Source: Paragorgia papillata (lineage: Eukaryota > Cnidaria > Anthozoa > Scleralcyonacea > Coralliidae). From it: 64,000 nucleotides of DNA. Shown one piece after another: positions 1-14,100 of this stretch. Under the pieces are notes generated by a model. The model was not told the DNA's origin, searched no databases, and saw nothing but the letters and a program-made list of their open reading frames with translations. Both the position numbers and the translations under genes were made by a program. Position 1 is the first letter of the stretch, and every line of letters starts with the position of its first letter. The stretch covers positions 895,001-959,000 of the forward strand of contig JAWNZC010000345.1 of NCBI GenBank assembly GCA_035771165.1. Direction: 5' to 3'.

Positions 1-93
1 CGATTCAACAGGTACCTGCATTTTTTGTAACAACACCTGCTGGTTTTTGTGTGCGTCTTGTAGCTTGTAAAAGTCTTTTTCCTTTTCGTTTTT
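1..93 (-). CDS. C2/coiled-coil gene: coiled coil, cut by window edge
   Basis: KNEKEKDFYKLQDAHKNQQV then LLQKMQVPVES, acceptor AAACAG. The exon runs off the left end of the window. Confidence 0.72.
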
Positions 94-824
94 CTGTTTA
101 TAACAAAGAATTAACGTCATTTAAATAAATCATAAAAATAAAAATAACTCTTTGCATGAATTACTTTACATTAAAAAATCATTAATAATTCATTAGGAAA
201 ACACGAAGAAAATCCGTGGTTATGAATGTGATAAATATATGTATATGTAATATTTAAAAACCGCGTAGGTGGGCTTTATCGGATATAAAACACGAGGCGA
301 TAGCCGGAGTGTTTTATATCCGATAAAGCCCGTACGACAAGGTTTTTAAATGACTTCTAAAATTCATCACTTCATACGTTCATTGGCGTAGTAATTTTCA
401 AAATTAAACTTATCTCAGCCGTTAAAAACCAGCGAGAAACTTAGAGCGAGTCTATATCACATATATAGAGCCGATACGCTTATGATTTTTCCTTTTGTTT
501 TCCTCATGAAGTATTAATGATTTTATATATATATATATATACATGTAATATTTATAAACCGCGCAGGAGGGCTTTATCGGATATAAAACACGAGGCGATA
601 GCCGAGTGTTTTAGAGCCGATAAAGCCCGTACTGCAAGGTTTTTAAATGGCTTCGAAAAAGAATCACTTCATACGTTCATTGGCGTAGTAATTTTGAAAA
701 TTAAGCTTATCTCAGCCGTTAAAAACCAGCGAGAAACTTAGAGCGAGTCTATATCACATATATAGATCCGATACGCTCATGATTTTTCTTTGTGTTTTCC
801 TCATGAATTATTAATGAATTTTAG

Positions 825-870
<46 letters not shown>

Positions 871-3800
871 CAACTGCATTAAAAACTGTTCAAATAACGC
901 TAAAAATGAGTGCAAATATACAGCATATTTGGATAGTTAGTTATTTGCACTGTTTGTTTGCATTGTTAGCCAATCAAATTTATCACACGGGAGACTACTT
1001 CATGTATGCTTATTATTGGGGCGAGTCAAAATACAAACGAGTAAAAATATACAGCGATACTACACACCAAAACATCTAATACGATATATATATATATATA
1101 TATATACTATAAGTGGGCTTACCTCAAATGTTGATGGTCGCTACTGTCAGTTTCACGCTGGGCGATATATATATATATATATATATATGTAATATTTAAA
1201 ACACGAGCAGCAGTGATTTAAAATCACGAGGACGCAGCCCGAGTGTTTTAGATCTGATAAAACACGTGATGCGAGTGTTTTGAATGGCTTCAAAAACGAT
1301 TCATTATTGGATGTTATGTTCATTAGTATTCTTTATATAAAATTGTATGTTCATTAGTATTCTTTCTGACGTCAAGAAGTTTTATCAGGTATAAAACCAC
1401 GGACATGGTACTGATTTCCTTTGTGTTTTCCTCATGAATTATTAATGAGTTTTTGAAATATATTTAAAAACTCATTAATAATTCATGAGGAAAACACAAA
1501 GAAAAATCATAACCGTATCGTGGTTTTATATCTGATAAAATTTTCTCCTGATTTACATAAACTTTAGCTTTGATTTTCTCGCCTTAGACAACGTTATTTT
1601 TCAAAATTACTACGCCAACGAACTTACCAAATGGTGATCGTTTTTTAAGCCATTCAAAACACTCGCAGAACGTGTTTTAAATAGTACATATAATATATAT
1701 ATTTAACAAGAATCCTAATCAAAATAAAAACTTAAAAACTTTATTAAATATCAACGTTTCGGGGCAAGCCCTTTTATCAAGATATAAATCTTGATAAAGG
1801 GCACAAGCTAGCAAAACAAAGAAGTGTGCCATTTTTTACTATAATTGATCCCTTCACTGTCTACATAAAAAGTCTGAAATGAGTCAGCTGAGCTCGCTTT
1901 GCGTGGAGTTCACTTGCACCGGCGTCCAAAAGCCATGCGAACAAAATTCCCACGTGAGTCTATCTTTGTATATTACGTTTCTCTCTGACGAAGGGCCTTC
2001 GTTCGAAACGTTAGATTCCTACGTTCTCTGTTTCGGCAGTATATCTAACCTTACTATATTTCGATTGTTGTTTCTACACTGCCTATACGCAGCACGCTAC
2101 TTTTATATCAATATTTGTTACCTTGATTAGCTGGTTTTGAAGACTTTGCACATCCAATCTTAATTCTCTGTTGATAGCAGATTGTTCATCGAGACTTCCT
2201 TTAATGATCACTGCAGATTGAAGTAAACGTTTCTTTTATATTTTCCTTTTGTGTACAGATACAAAAAATTAAACATAAAATGTTTTGTGGCCAAACGCTT
2301 CAACATTTCATTCAACATCGTTCAACATTGTTGAATTCAACCGTGATTCGACATGTTGAAAGCGTTTGGCCACCCTGTTGAATGATGTTGAACGTTATTG
2401 AATGGTGTTGAATGATGTTGAACGAAATTTGAACATGTTCAAATTTTCGTTCAACATGCGTTCAACAATGTTGAACGATGTTGCATGAAATGTTGAAAGC
2501 GTTTGACCAGGCCTTTATGGTTGAAGTGGTTCTCTGATGAAAATATTGTTGGCAATGTTTTTGCATAATCCTAAAGATGTTATGGTGGTTAGTAATCGGG
2601 GAAAGTTTCATTTCAAAATTCGTTGAAGAAAAGGTGATATTTTACGTGTGAAGTTTGTATTTTGGAGCGCCGCCATTAAAGTGGCCGAGCTTGAGAAGAA
2701 TGAGTCGAGGAAGCTTATGACGTCATAGACTCAATAACAACAACGACCCCAACCTCGTACCCAGGGTTTTTCTCTGCGCCCGCTGGAGAAAAGACCCTGG
2801 TAGGAGCTGCTGACGATTTGCTGACGTTGCACCGAGCAAAAAATTTGATACGGGAGGGGATGTTCTTTTTGTTATTTTGGTGAGTTCTGTCGTCTACGCC
2901 GGCTAATCTAGTTGTTATTAATAAAGCCTGAAATGTTTCTACCTGGTTGTCGATTATCATTGCAAACACTTACTAGTCAATAATTACTTGTTTAAAAATG
3001 GAGAGATCAATTGAAGATTACTTATATTGGAGATTTCATACCCAAAACATTGTCTTGGCTAGCTGAAAATTCTATCTTCGATTTATCGCTTTGGAATTTT
3101 AAAGCAGGTTAGTTTTCGCACTTTATTTTTTACAATAGCAGTGGCAGGTCGATCAAGCAGTTCGAAGTCTGGCATCTTCATTTGGTACCAAGTATAGAGC
3201 ATTGTTTTCAATTTAAAACCAGTATAACGCCAATGGATATTGTATTAAAAACTTAAGTTATCTGCCATTTTTTGAGTTCACTCCATGCAATGTTTGGCCT
3301 AACCTTATATATGACCTTTCAGTCAGCAATAGCGATTATTCATCATTAAGTAAATATGCGATTTTTAACAGTGTCCCACGTTATTTTGTCACTGATTGTA
3401 CATGTAGTTTATAATGAAGTTAAGTTTTGTCGAAGAAGTATGCAGAAGAGTTTTTCAGTTCTGTTTTAAACGTTTGTACGTGTCATTTCAATAACATTTC
3501 TTACAAAATTCTAAGCCTCAAATGCCAAGATATAAATTCAACAGTAAAACCAACTGCTGTTTTGTATAATTTTAATGATATCTGCGATTCAAGAAGGGGA
3601 GAGAGAAATTTGGAGTTGGAAACATGAATTAACTAATAAACAGATAGTTTATATTGTGCCGAGTTTCAGGAGTTTTTCATTTTTGATGAGTTTCTGTCGG
3701 TTATTGTCGGGGAAGGATAGAGGGTTTTACTTTTGTCAAAATCGGTCGCAAAAACATATGAAAACGAAACATATGAAAGAACAACAGCCCATTTTTTTAC

Positions 3801-5039
3801 GTACCTTTTTGTCATGTTGGTTTTCGGTTGAAGTAAATAAAGGTCCGGCCATTTCTATCTTTTTTAAATGCCGTTGAGGAGTGTAAGTACTGCATCTTTT
3901 AACTCTAGTAAAAGTGGCTTGGCTTTCAGAAATAACATACTTGAATGTCTCGAAACTGTAAAGTCGCCTTTCACAAGCTCTGCAGACCAAACGTGGAAGT
4001 GAGTCGACATTGGGAGCACAGTATATATCTTCCGCGGCCGATAAGATCTTGTTCTTTATTTTGAATAAAAAATTTTGAGTGTTGCACATCACAAACAGAA
4101 CGACACAGGCGACAGCAATTTGTGTTTATATTTTGAGTTGCGTAGATTTTTCTTGGACTTTCTGGTACAGCTTTACTTAATGACATTGCTCAAGACTGAT
4201 ATTATGTTTTTACATTCAATGGGAAATATCGCGAGTGATAATATTTATAATAAAAGTAGGAAAATCATGACGATGACGCTAGTCGACTCCGAACACAATA
4301 TTACTTTGCCTACCCTCTCAGAAAAAAATAATTGTCACCACCCAGAATCTGGGTGGTGGCGTCAGCAGCTCCTACCAGGGTCTTTTCTCTCGCTAGAGTG
4401 AAAAACCCTGGGTATGAGGTTGCAACGACCCTTTTGTTGACAACAACAATGATCTTTTGTTTTTGTTGAGTCTATGACGTCAAAGTTCTCCCCAACTCAT
4501 TCTTCTCAAACACGGCCAATTTAATGGCGGCGCTCCAAAATACAAACTTCACACGTAAAAAACATGTTGTTTTTGAGAATTTCGAAATGAAAGATGTGCT
4601 TGAAAATGGTGTACAGGTAACTGCACCTGAACATGAAAATGAAGGCCCACCACAAGAGCCAGTTGAGTTCGATGTATGATATTCAAGAAAAGTTCTGAGT
4701 AGTCAAAAAACGTTTTGTTATTAAAGTAGTATACGTATTACTTCTATATAACGTCCCTCATACGCGCAGTCCAGTTTATCTACAATATAAAGGTCAGCGG
4801 TGCTTACCAATCCTCTGCACCAACTCTGCATGAGTTGTGTTTTCAAAATGCGAAGGAACACACATAGAATAATGCTTCTCACTGCGATGATCAAGTTCTA
4901 AACGAAGCCGACTGTTCGTTGCCTGTTTAGAAAAAAAAGAAAGAATTTTTTAAAATAGTTATAAGTATTAGCTTGTACGTCAAAAACTAACAAAACCTTT
5001 CTATTCTTTTACATAGAGTAAATCAATCAATGAATCAAT

Positions 5040-5070
<31 letters not shown>

Positions 5071-5109
5071 CCAAATCAATCAATCAATCAATCAATCAAC
5101 CAATCAATG

Positions 5110-5168
<59 letters not shown>

Positions 5169-8100
5169 GGTGAAACTGATTTGGAATCATACCTGCAATC
5201 GGGTGGCTTCGCTCTTCAACTGAATAATATCGTCAGCCATTTTCTTCATCGCATATCGCTGTTTCTCAATTTCCTAAAAAAGACAGTGGCAAGTTTTTAG
5301 TCGTCATGGCGCCTGAAATGGTCGTTATTTGTGGAGTTGAATTTACCAATATGATTTAATGATAGAAATCAGAAAAATCTAATGACCTTTGTTTGGCGTT
5401 CCATCACAGAATACGCACTTGGATTGAGACCATCGTTTACCTAAAGAATAAGGCCTGCGTTAAACGTCGCACAACAGACGAATTTAATTCAGCCGAATTT
5501 AATTATTTGAATTTTATTCGACGAAACTGCGACGTATAACTCGATTAAATTCGACACACGAATTAAATTCGTCTCGGCAATTAAATTCGTCCGAGTCAGA
5601 CGGATAATGCGACGATAATGCGTGGTCTAGTTACACGACGAATTATCGTCACGTCGAATTAAATGTTTCGCTTCTGTCTGTGACAATTCGGTGCCATGTT
5701 TTCATGAAGTCATTTTCAGGCTCAACGCGTCCAAGTAAATTAAATTCGACTGAAATTCGACGTTTTAACTCGACGTTGCATTTACGTCGCATTACCGACG
5801 AAGTTATTTCGAATTAAATTCGTCTATTGTGCGACGTTTAGCGCAGGCCTAAAATAAAATCATACTTAAAGGGTATTGGCATTAAAAATTTTTAAGTTTG
5901 TTTCATTTGAAAGAACTCGTGAAATTGTAATAGAAGATCCTTTACAATTTTTTCGTATCTTTCTGCGTTTTCAAGATATTTCAATTTGTTTGATATGTAA
6001 ATGAGATGGTCTCTGACGTCAGGAGTGGGGTAAAATATTTTCATACAGAGCAAAATCACTTACATATCTAACATGAAATGTTCAGCGTCGTAAGGAGTTT
6101 TTATGTGCACAGTTTCAAATGATTTCGCTGAACAAACTTAGAGATATAACTGGTTTTGCTACATGTGAAAATATTATACCCCACACCTGACGTCAGAGAC
6201 CATCTCATTTACATATCAAACAAATTCAAATATCTTGAAAACGAAGAAAGATACGAAAAAATTGTAAAGGATCTTCTATTACAATTTTATGAGTTCTTTC
6301 AAATTAGACAAACTTAATTTTTGTTGCCAATATCCTTTAAAAAACTAATACGTAGCAAAAAAACTAATACTTAGTTCAACCATTACCCCTTTCCCGTCAG
6401 TCATGCAGGATTTTCCATGTGTCGAGTTAAATAGTCTGGCGTTAGCCAGAGGAAAATACATAAGACATAAGACTTGAGTGAGAGTCGGATGCCGGCCCAG
6501 TAAACTTGTTTTCACGTTAAAGCAACAACTGTTAAAGGGCAATAGCATTAAAAATTAAGTTTGTCTAATTTGAAAGAACTCATAAAATTGTAATAGAACA
6601 TCCTTTACAACTTTTTCGTATCTCTCTTCGTTTTCAAGATATTTCAATTTGTTTGATATGTAAATGAGATGGTCTCTGACGTCAGGTGTGGGGTAAAATA
6701 TTTTCACATATATAGCAAAACCAGTTATATCTCTAAGTTTTATATATACAATATATTTGTATGTATTCTTACATATTCAATGGTTTTATCTATTTTACAT
6801 AACTTACATTTCCGTTTCTTGTGTATATAAACTGCACCTTGTTTTTTTATCTCACGTAGTTCTGATGTTGTAGTACAACGAAAGCTTAACTCCTTTTAAA
6901 CTTTTTATCAATTCTAATAAACTCATTTCAGTTACAGTAGCTACTTGGCCTCATTTGATTTTATCTTGTATATATTTTACATTATGCCACTGAGGGACAA
7001 CTTCATTCGATTATCTCTAAGTTTGTTCAGCGAAATCATTTGAAACTGTGCACATAAAAACTACCTGCGATGCTGAACATTTCATGTTAGATATGTAAGT
7101 GATTTTGCTCTGTATGAAAATATTTTACCCCACTCCTGACGTCAGAGACTATCTCATTTACATATCAAACAAATTGAAATATCTTGAAAACGCAGAAAGA
7201 TATGGAAAGGTTGTGAAGGATCTTCTATTACAATTTTATGAGTTCTTTCAAATTAGACAAACTTAATTTTTAATGCCAATCCCCTTTAAAGAATATAGTT
7301 TTCACTTACATTAGGATGTTCAGCGGATGGCTTTGATCTAAATTACAATCAGAGTGATGAATTAGAACGCTATTTCGCAAGATAGAGTTTCCGAGAGTAC
7401 TTTTACCCTGGATGCCAAATAATTACACTATAATTGAAACATACGAGTTTAAACATAATGAAAGCAAGAATGAACCTAATGTTTACCTTCGACGGGTGGA
7501 ATCGTTTCTTTGATTACCAGTATGTTGGTTTATCACTGGTAATGGTAATGACGATCGGTTCATACTGGAATCTTCAGGAAAAGGTTCGTTGGTGTTATCC
7601 ATTCGGTCCTAAGATCATAAAGTACACAATCAGTGCTAGACATGTGCCGTATACTACTTTTCTCAATACCAGATTTAACCTATTCCTGTCGGCGGGTTTT
7701 CCCTGCGACGAGTAAAATAGTCGGGCGTTAGTCAGAGTAAAATATATAAGACTTGAGAGACGGATGCCGCTCCGAAAGAGTTAACCAGATATAGTGCTAT
7801 ACCGCGTAGAATCCCAAAAGTAGCGGCCCCCCGAAATTAGCGGCAGATTTCAGATGTCTTAAAAATTTCCGAAAATAGCGCCCCCCCCCCCAAATTAGCG
7901 GCAGATTTCAGATGTCTTAAAAATTTCCGAAAGTAGCGCCCCCCCCCCGAAAGTAGCGGCCCCCGTATTAAAGCAGCGGCTCTTTTGAAGAGCGCGCTTC
8001 CGCATTATGCAGTGAATACGATTGATGATGATAAAATGGCTTGAAAGAAAGAGGAAAAATCAAACCAAAAACTTTATTTCACGTTCATATTAAGATATCT

Positions 8101-11092
8101 TGCATTCGTTTTATGTAATACAGCAAATTTAGTTCGTATTTACTTTACTTACTTATTCACAGTATGTTAACGTATTTTACCACCCGAAAGTAGCGGCCCC
8201 CGAAAGTAACGGTCCCCAGAAAGTAGCGGTCCCCCGAAAGTAGCGGGCCCCCGAAAGTAGCGGCCCCCCAACCTCGTCCCCAGGGCCATTCGTGGGGGCT
8301 GGGCCTGCCTCCTCCACAGGCCCTATTGCATCATGGACAGGACACACTGTTTAGAGGGCCTGCCAGATCCTGTAAACAAAATGGTGACCGATCCCATTAT
8401 GCACAGCGAGACTAGGCCCTATATAGAGGCGATAGTTTTGAGAGGGCCTGCAAATTTTTTCCGGCCGCTGTTCAACAAACGTACGTCCAAGTTCTTTAAA
8501 CACTGTGACCCACCAGGAAATTCGGTCTAAACTTTCTTACAGATCATGACAATGAAGAACCAATATGTTTTAGAATTACCGACCTTCTGCCAATAATATT
8601 TTTAGTGACAAAAAGGAATTGAAGGGGGGGAAATATCTGCCGAACAAAAGCAAATTCGACGGTCAGGAACTGAGTAACAGGTTTTTCGTATTGTTTTTTG
8701 GTTTATTTAGCTATCGAAGACTGTCAACTGACCAAGAGTTAATGAGATTTAATTTTGTTAAATTGTAGGCTATAGTGTAGCGTAATTCAAGTTTCAGTTG
8801 TTGTGGAATTGTGGAAACCGAAAAAGTATAAACCAAAGAGTCTCTGGGTAGACATGGGAGGCGGGACGGGACGTTTGCCGGGATCTCACCATGCATGTAT
8901 ATCTCTCTTATTTATCCCGTTCCGTTTATATGGAAAGATGTTTGCCGGGACGTTTTTCATCCCGGTTCGCTCAGCCGGGATCCTGGCAAATCCAAGACAA
9001 GTTTCTCATGTAAACACTCCGTCCCGCTTTGCCGGGACGATATTATGCTGACTTTGCAACATTTGTCATGTGATGCAAAAACAAAAATGCCTAGTCGTTT
9101 GCCACTCCGAACGTTTTCTCAAGAAATAGTCCACTGTAGAAGCTATGAAATATACTGGAAGAAAGATAATTCATCTGGCTACAAAAATACGTACAGTTTA
9201 TCCGACCAAATAGCTTAGTTTTCTTAAAAAAGCGAAATACCGAACATGTCCAAATAATAGCGGCCGCTATTTTGAAATTCTTTTTCGTATGTATTATAAT
9301 CTGTCTTCTTCGAATGTTTTCTTGAGAAATAAACCACTGTAGAAGCTATCAAATATACTGGAAGAAAGATAATTCATCTGGCTACAAGATACGTACAGTT
9401 TATCCGACCAAATAGCTTAGTTTCCCTAAAAAAGCGAAATACCGAGCATGTCCAACACGAACTAGAGATGCTTGTTGAACGTCCTGGGTGGTAGAACTCA
9501 TCAGTAAACCCGGGATGAAAAACGTCCCGTCCCGGCAAACGTCCCGTCCCGCCTCCCATATAAGCCCCTATTTTCGTTGATTATTCCGGCCGAAAGTTGA
9601 CAAAGTTCAACCGTAATTGCTTTCTTCAACAATTCCTGCATTTTAAAGCTAGGATTCGTATGTAATAAGTCTTCAATGGCCTTCAAAATCTTCGGATATA
9701 GCCATGGCTATTAATAATGTAGTTAATTATGCAAATTTATTCCGTGCCAAGTTTTGCCAAATTTTTTACAGGATCTTGCAGGCCCTAAATTCGGCGTGTA
9801 TGTCCTGTCCATGATGCAATAGGGCCTGTGGAGGAGGCAGGGGCTGGGCCAAGATGGCGGCCAAGAACAAATGGCCCTGGCACAGGCTGAGCTATCACCA
9901 CATCTGATTGGTCGAGATAACATTGGATGTTTTAGGTATTCTGATTGGTGGAAATAAGGCGGGCGGCAGGCTAACTCGCGGGCATTTGTTTATAGGGCTC
10001 AAATTATATTAAATATAGTGATACCAGCATTGCCGGCTGTTAAAAACAACTTCAAAATGAATGAAAATGTGAGGAAAGCTGGCGAAACACCCGTAAAAAC
10101 GTCGGAAGAATATGTAATGATGGGTCGTGTCGTCTCTGTGCCCTGGCTGCCATACAACGAAGTCCATGGGACGGCAATTCAGAGTGTTTTCTAAATCGGG
10201 CGAACGAAAGACTTGGTGAACAAAGTCAAAAAGTATTTTGGCTGCGAAAGGAAAGTACACCACAGGGCAGAATTTACGTGTTTGGCCATTGAGAAGCAGG
10301 CGTTTTTCAAACAAGAATTCTCGACTAAACGAAGCCTAAATGTTTTTCAAAACGCTGAATTGAATCCACCGAAAACTCACGAAAACAAGGCGGCCCGGCC
10401 AGACAACGGCAATCCAGTTTCTTGCGAATGTGGTACAACGGTGAAGCAAATGATAAATACTAAGCATTTACAGATATTTATTAAAAGTCTATTTATTTTA
10501 ATAATTCGACAATGTGTTTGGAAATGAATGTTTTGATTGTTTTCAGTTTGGGTCAGTCAAGCTGAACTAAATATTCAGAAAAAATTGAGCCTGGCTAGGC
10601 GCGATAAAGTTAGTGAAGCCTGGGTCCGAGTCAAAAATGCGTCAAAATATGGCGCATTTTTTGCAGCCTGTGCCAGGGCCATTTGTTCCCGCCATTTTGT
10701 TTTTGGCCGCCATCTTGGCCCAGCCCCCACAAATGGCCCTGGGGACGAGGTTGGCGGCCCCCCGAAAGTATAGCGGCCTTTAGCGGCCTCCAACAGCGGA
10801 TAAAACCGAAAGTAAGGGGGGCCGCTGCTTTCGGGATTCTACGGTACTACAACAATAGCCTGGAATACGGTAGAGAGTCATTGAATATACAAGAACAAAA
10901 AGTAAGACCATCATACCTGTGGAAAGTTGTGAAGAATTGATGTAGATTCTGTGGCTGCCATATCAATTACAGGCAAGATGTTATAATATGCAGGCAAGAG
11001 CATCGGGTCAGGACGCTAGAGTAATAACATCAACACGTTTGGTATCGAGCTAAGATTCTTAACACCACACACACTATAACTCATAGGTAGTA

Positions 11093-11130
<38 letters not shown>

Positions 11131-14100
11131 GGACGGACGGACGGACGGACGGACGGACGGACGGACGGACGGACGGACGGACAAACAAACAAGCAGGCAA
11201 ACAAACAAACAAACAAACAAACAAACAAACAAGCGGACGGACAGACAGACAGACAAACAAACAAATAAACAAACAAACAAACAAACAAACAAACAAACAA
11301 ACAAGCGGACGGACAGACAGACAAACAAACAAACAAACAAACAAACAAACAAACAAACAAGCGGATGGACGGACGGACGGACAGACAGACAGACAGACAA
11401 GCAAACAAACAAACAAACAAACAAACAAACAGACAAACAAACAAACAAACAAACAAACAAACAAACAAACAGGCAAACAAACAAACAAACAAACAAACAA
11501 ACAAACAAACAAACAAACAAACAAGCGGACGGACGGACAGACAGACAGACAAACAAACAGACAAACAAACAAACAAACAAACAAACAAACAAACAAACAA
11601 ACAAACAAACAAACAAACAAACAACGGACAGACGGACGTTGGACGGGCAGACACTAGCAATCAACACAATCACAGCCACCAACACAGCCAAATTCATCAA
11701 TGCAGCCAAAGATACCACCGAGCCAATGGTTATTAGAACCATAACTTACTTTACTGGTGACTAATCTTAAAATAATATTCATCGTGTCTGGTTCTCCAGC
11801 TTTATTTTGGAGAGGAGAATCCTAAAATATAGCACATAGTTAAAATTGTGGATGTTGGCCAGGCACGAAATTGAGTTTCAAAACAAAAATTACGTCTGTT
11901 AATGTACTGTTATCACAAACGATTGTTAGGCGTTCATCAAGCACAAATGCTGCCAGACCGAAACTTAAAAACCTTTTCTGAGTTTCTGAGTTTAAGTAAT
12001 GTCTGTTACATTACACCATAGCAAAGCTTGTGCTCACTTTTATAGCAATATTTTCAATACGAAGCCCCATGCTTGCGTTGTCACGTTGTAAAGCAGCAAG
12101 CAAGGAATGGTCTAGATTGCAAAATGAATAACCAATCGGAGATCTTGGCTGCCAACGACCAAAACTAACAACTATAAGAAAAACACCAGATGGCGTGAGA
12201 AGTATGAGATGTAATCGTGGTCGTGATGGTTTGTGTAAATTCTTGGTGAAATGTGTGTGGTGATATCACTGCTGTAATTATTGTAGCGAAAGATATATTA
12301 TAATGTATAGTGGCAAAATGGTAAAAAATAACCGATTGACCATAAGACCAAATATAGACCAAATGCACGCTTAATTCGTCAACGTCCGACTAAAAATATA
12401 ATAGGACATTCTTTTATACCTTGTGAAGCACTAAAATATTCAATGACTAAGGCTGAGTAGAGCGAAAACAACGACCGTTCATCGCCATGAAAGAAAAATA
12501 TTTGATCCCACTTGGGTTGTTCTGGCGGCTCTCCCGAAAATGTAATCTAGTAGGAAAAGGTTGAGTTGATTGATTTATTGACTGATTCATTCCTTCCTTC
12601 CTTCCTTCCTTCCTTCCTCCCTCCCTCCCTCCCTCCCTCCCTCCCTCCCTCCCTCCCTCCCTCCCTCCCTCCCTCCCTCCCTCCCTCCTCCCTCCCTCCC
12701 TCCCTCCCTCCCTCCCTCCCTCCCTCCCTCCCTCCCTCCCTCCCTCCCTCCCTCCCTCCCTCCCTCCCTCCCTCCCTCCCTCCCTCCCTCCCTCCCTCCC
12801 TCCCTCCCTCCATCAACTACAGAAGGCGCACCTGATGAAGGTTGTGCTGATCTTCAGCACATATTGATCGAAGCTTAGAAGCCAACTCCGACGACGGACA
12901 TTTCACTTTGCTAGTCTTGATACAAGCCTCTCTGGGTTTGCCTTCCAAAAACATCTCACTAACAACGGGAAAAAAAGAAACCCATTGCTTAGTAGCGTGA
13001 GCTTAATTTTAAAAACTGTCAGATATATCTATTTCGTAGGTCTAACTGGGGAAACCATAGTGTTGATTTTGAGGAGAACCGGAGAACTCGGAGAAAAACT
13101 CACAGAAGAGAACCAACCAATAATCTCGTTCACTAACTACTCGTTAAAAACAACTCAAAAAACATGCTTACCGATATTGAGTAAAACTTGGCACAACTCT
13201 TATAACTGCCATAAGTGGGTCACAATATTTGTCCGCCAAAGGCGAAGTGAAGTGTCTGAGGACAACCTAGATCACAATATTAATATGAAGATAGTTGCCG
13301 TTAGCATACTTCAGAGTATAGAGTTACAAAGTACAAGCAATTACCGCTACACGCGTAAAAACGCACAACTTGTGCACGGTTGTCAACAAGCGTGAACAAT
13401 GCTGTGCTGCTCGCCGTGAACAAGTTGTCAACAAGTTGTTCACTTATGGTTCGAACAACTTGTTCACGGATAAATCAACAGTCATGAACAAGTTGTTCCA
13501 ACAGCACATTTTTATAGCCAACAACGTTGTTCGCACATGATACAACATGTTGTAATAGCATGACGAAATAACGATGAACAACAAGGTTGATGTATCAACA
13601 CGTTCTTCGGTTGTTCCAACATGCGTGAACAACGGTTGTTGTTTCATCAAGCTGTAACAACTTGTTGAAACAATGATGAACAATGTTGTTCATTTATCAA
13701 TGTTGTTCACATATGTCAACAAGTTGTTACAGCATTGTTCAGGCAACAATGCTGTAACAACTTGCGAGATTTTTACGCGTGTAGAAGGAAACGTATAGTT
13801 CCCCCATACCTCTAGTCCAAAGAACTTTGAAAGAAGCGAAGGCAAAGTGAGTTCATCCGTCTTAAACATCATTGTGATAAAGAGTTTCGCTTTGGTGTCA
13901 TTTCCGACCTTTCAAAAAATACGGTAAAGGATGTTGCTAATTGTTCAAAAAAATAGTTCACGCTTTTTCGCTCGCTCAAAACTGAGCGCGACAGCACAGT
14001 AAAGGCTGATTTTCAGTTCTGCGCGGAAAAGAAAAGCGCGAAACTGGATATCAGCCTTAAGGTGGCTCCACACAGTTTCTTGAAAAATGGAAAATACAAG

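Larger units (their letters stand above)
7800..10846. mobile_element. Outer G/C-rich element (TIR CCGxGTAGAATCCC)
   Basis: The ends TACCGCGTAGAATCCCAAAAG and, inverted, TACCGTAGAATCCCGAAAGC lie at TA dinucleotides, as in Tc1/mariner-type insertions. The interior is iterated GAAAGTAGCGGCCCCC. Split by the element at 8269-10753. Confidence 0.7.

Noticed and set aside
2715..2969. 84-codon minus-strand ORF
   Set aside because: Lies across the left inverted arm; composition gives no domain and the mirror arm does not preserve the frame.
7434..7715. Plus-strand 93-codon ORF
   Set aside because: Inside an intron, no domain, no splice support, opposite to the host gene.
11016..11742. Minus-strand ORFs of 179-222 codons (VCLFVCLF...)
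   Set aside because: Translation of the tetranucleotide array; low complexity and open in several frames.
12547..12835. ORFs on both strands (GGRE and LPPS repeats)
   Set aside because: Translation of the CTCC microsatellite.
12870..12955. Minus-strand exon EMFLEGKPREACIKTSKVKC
   Set aside because: Overlaps the retroelement-end remnant and does not join neighbouring exons in phase.
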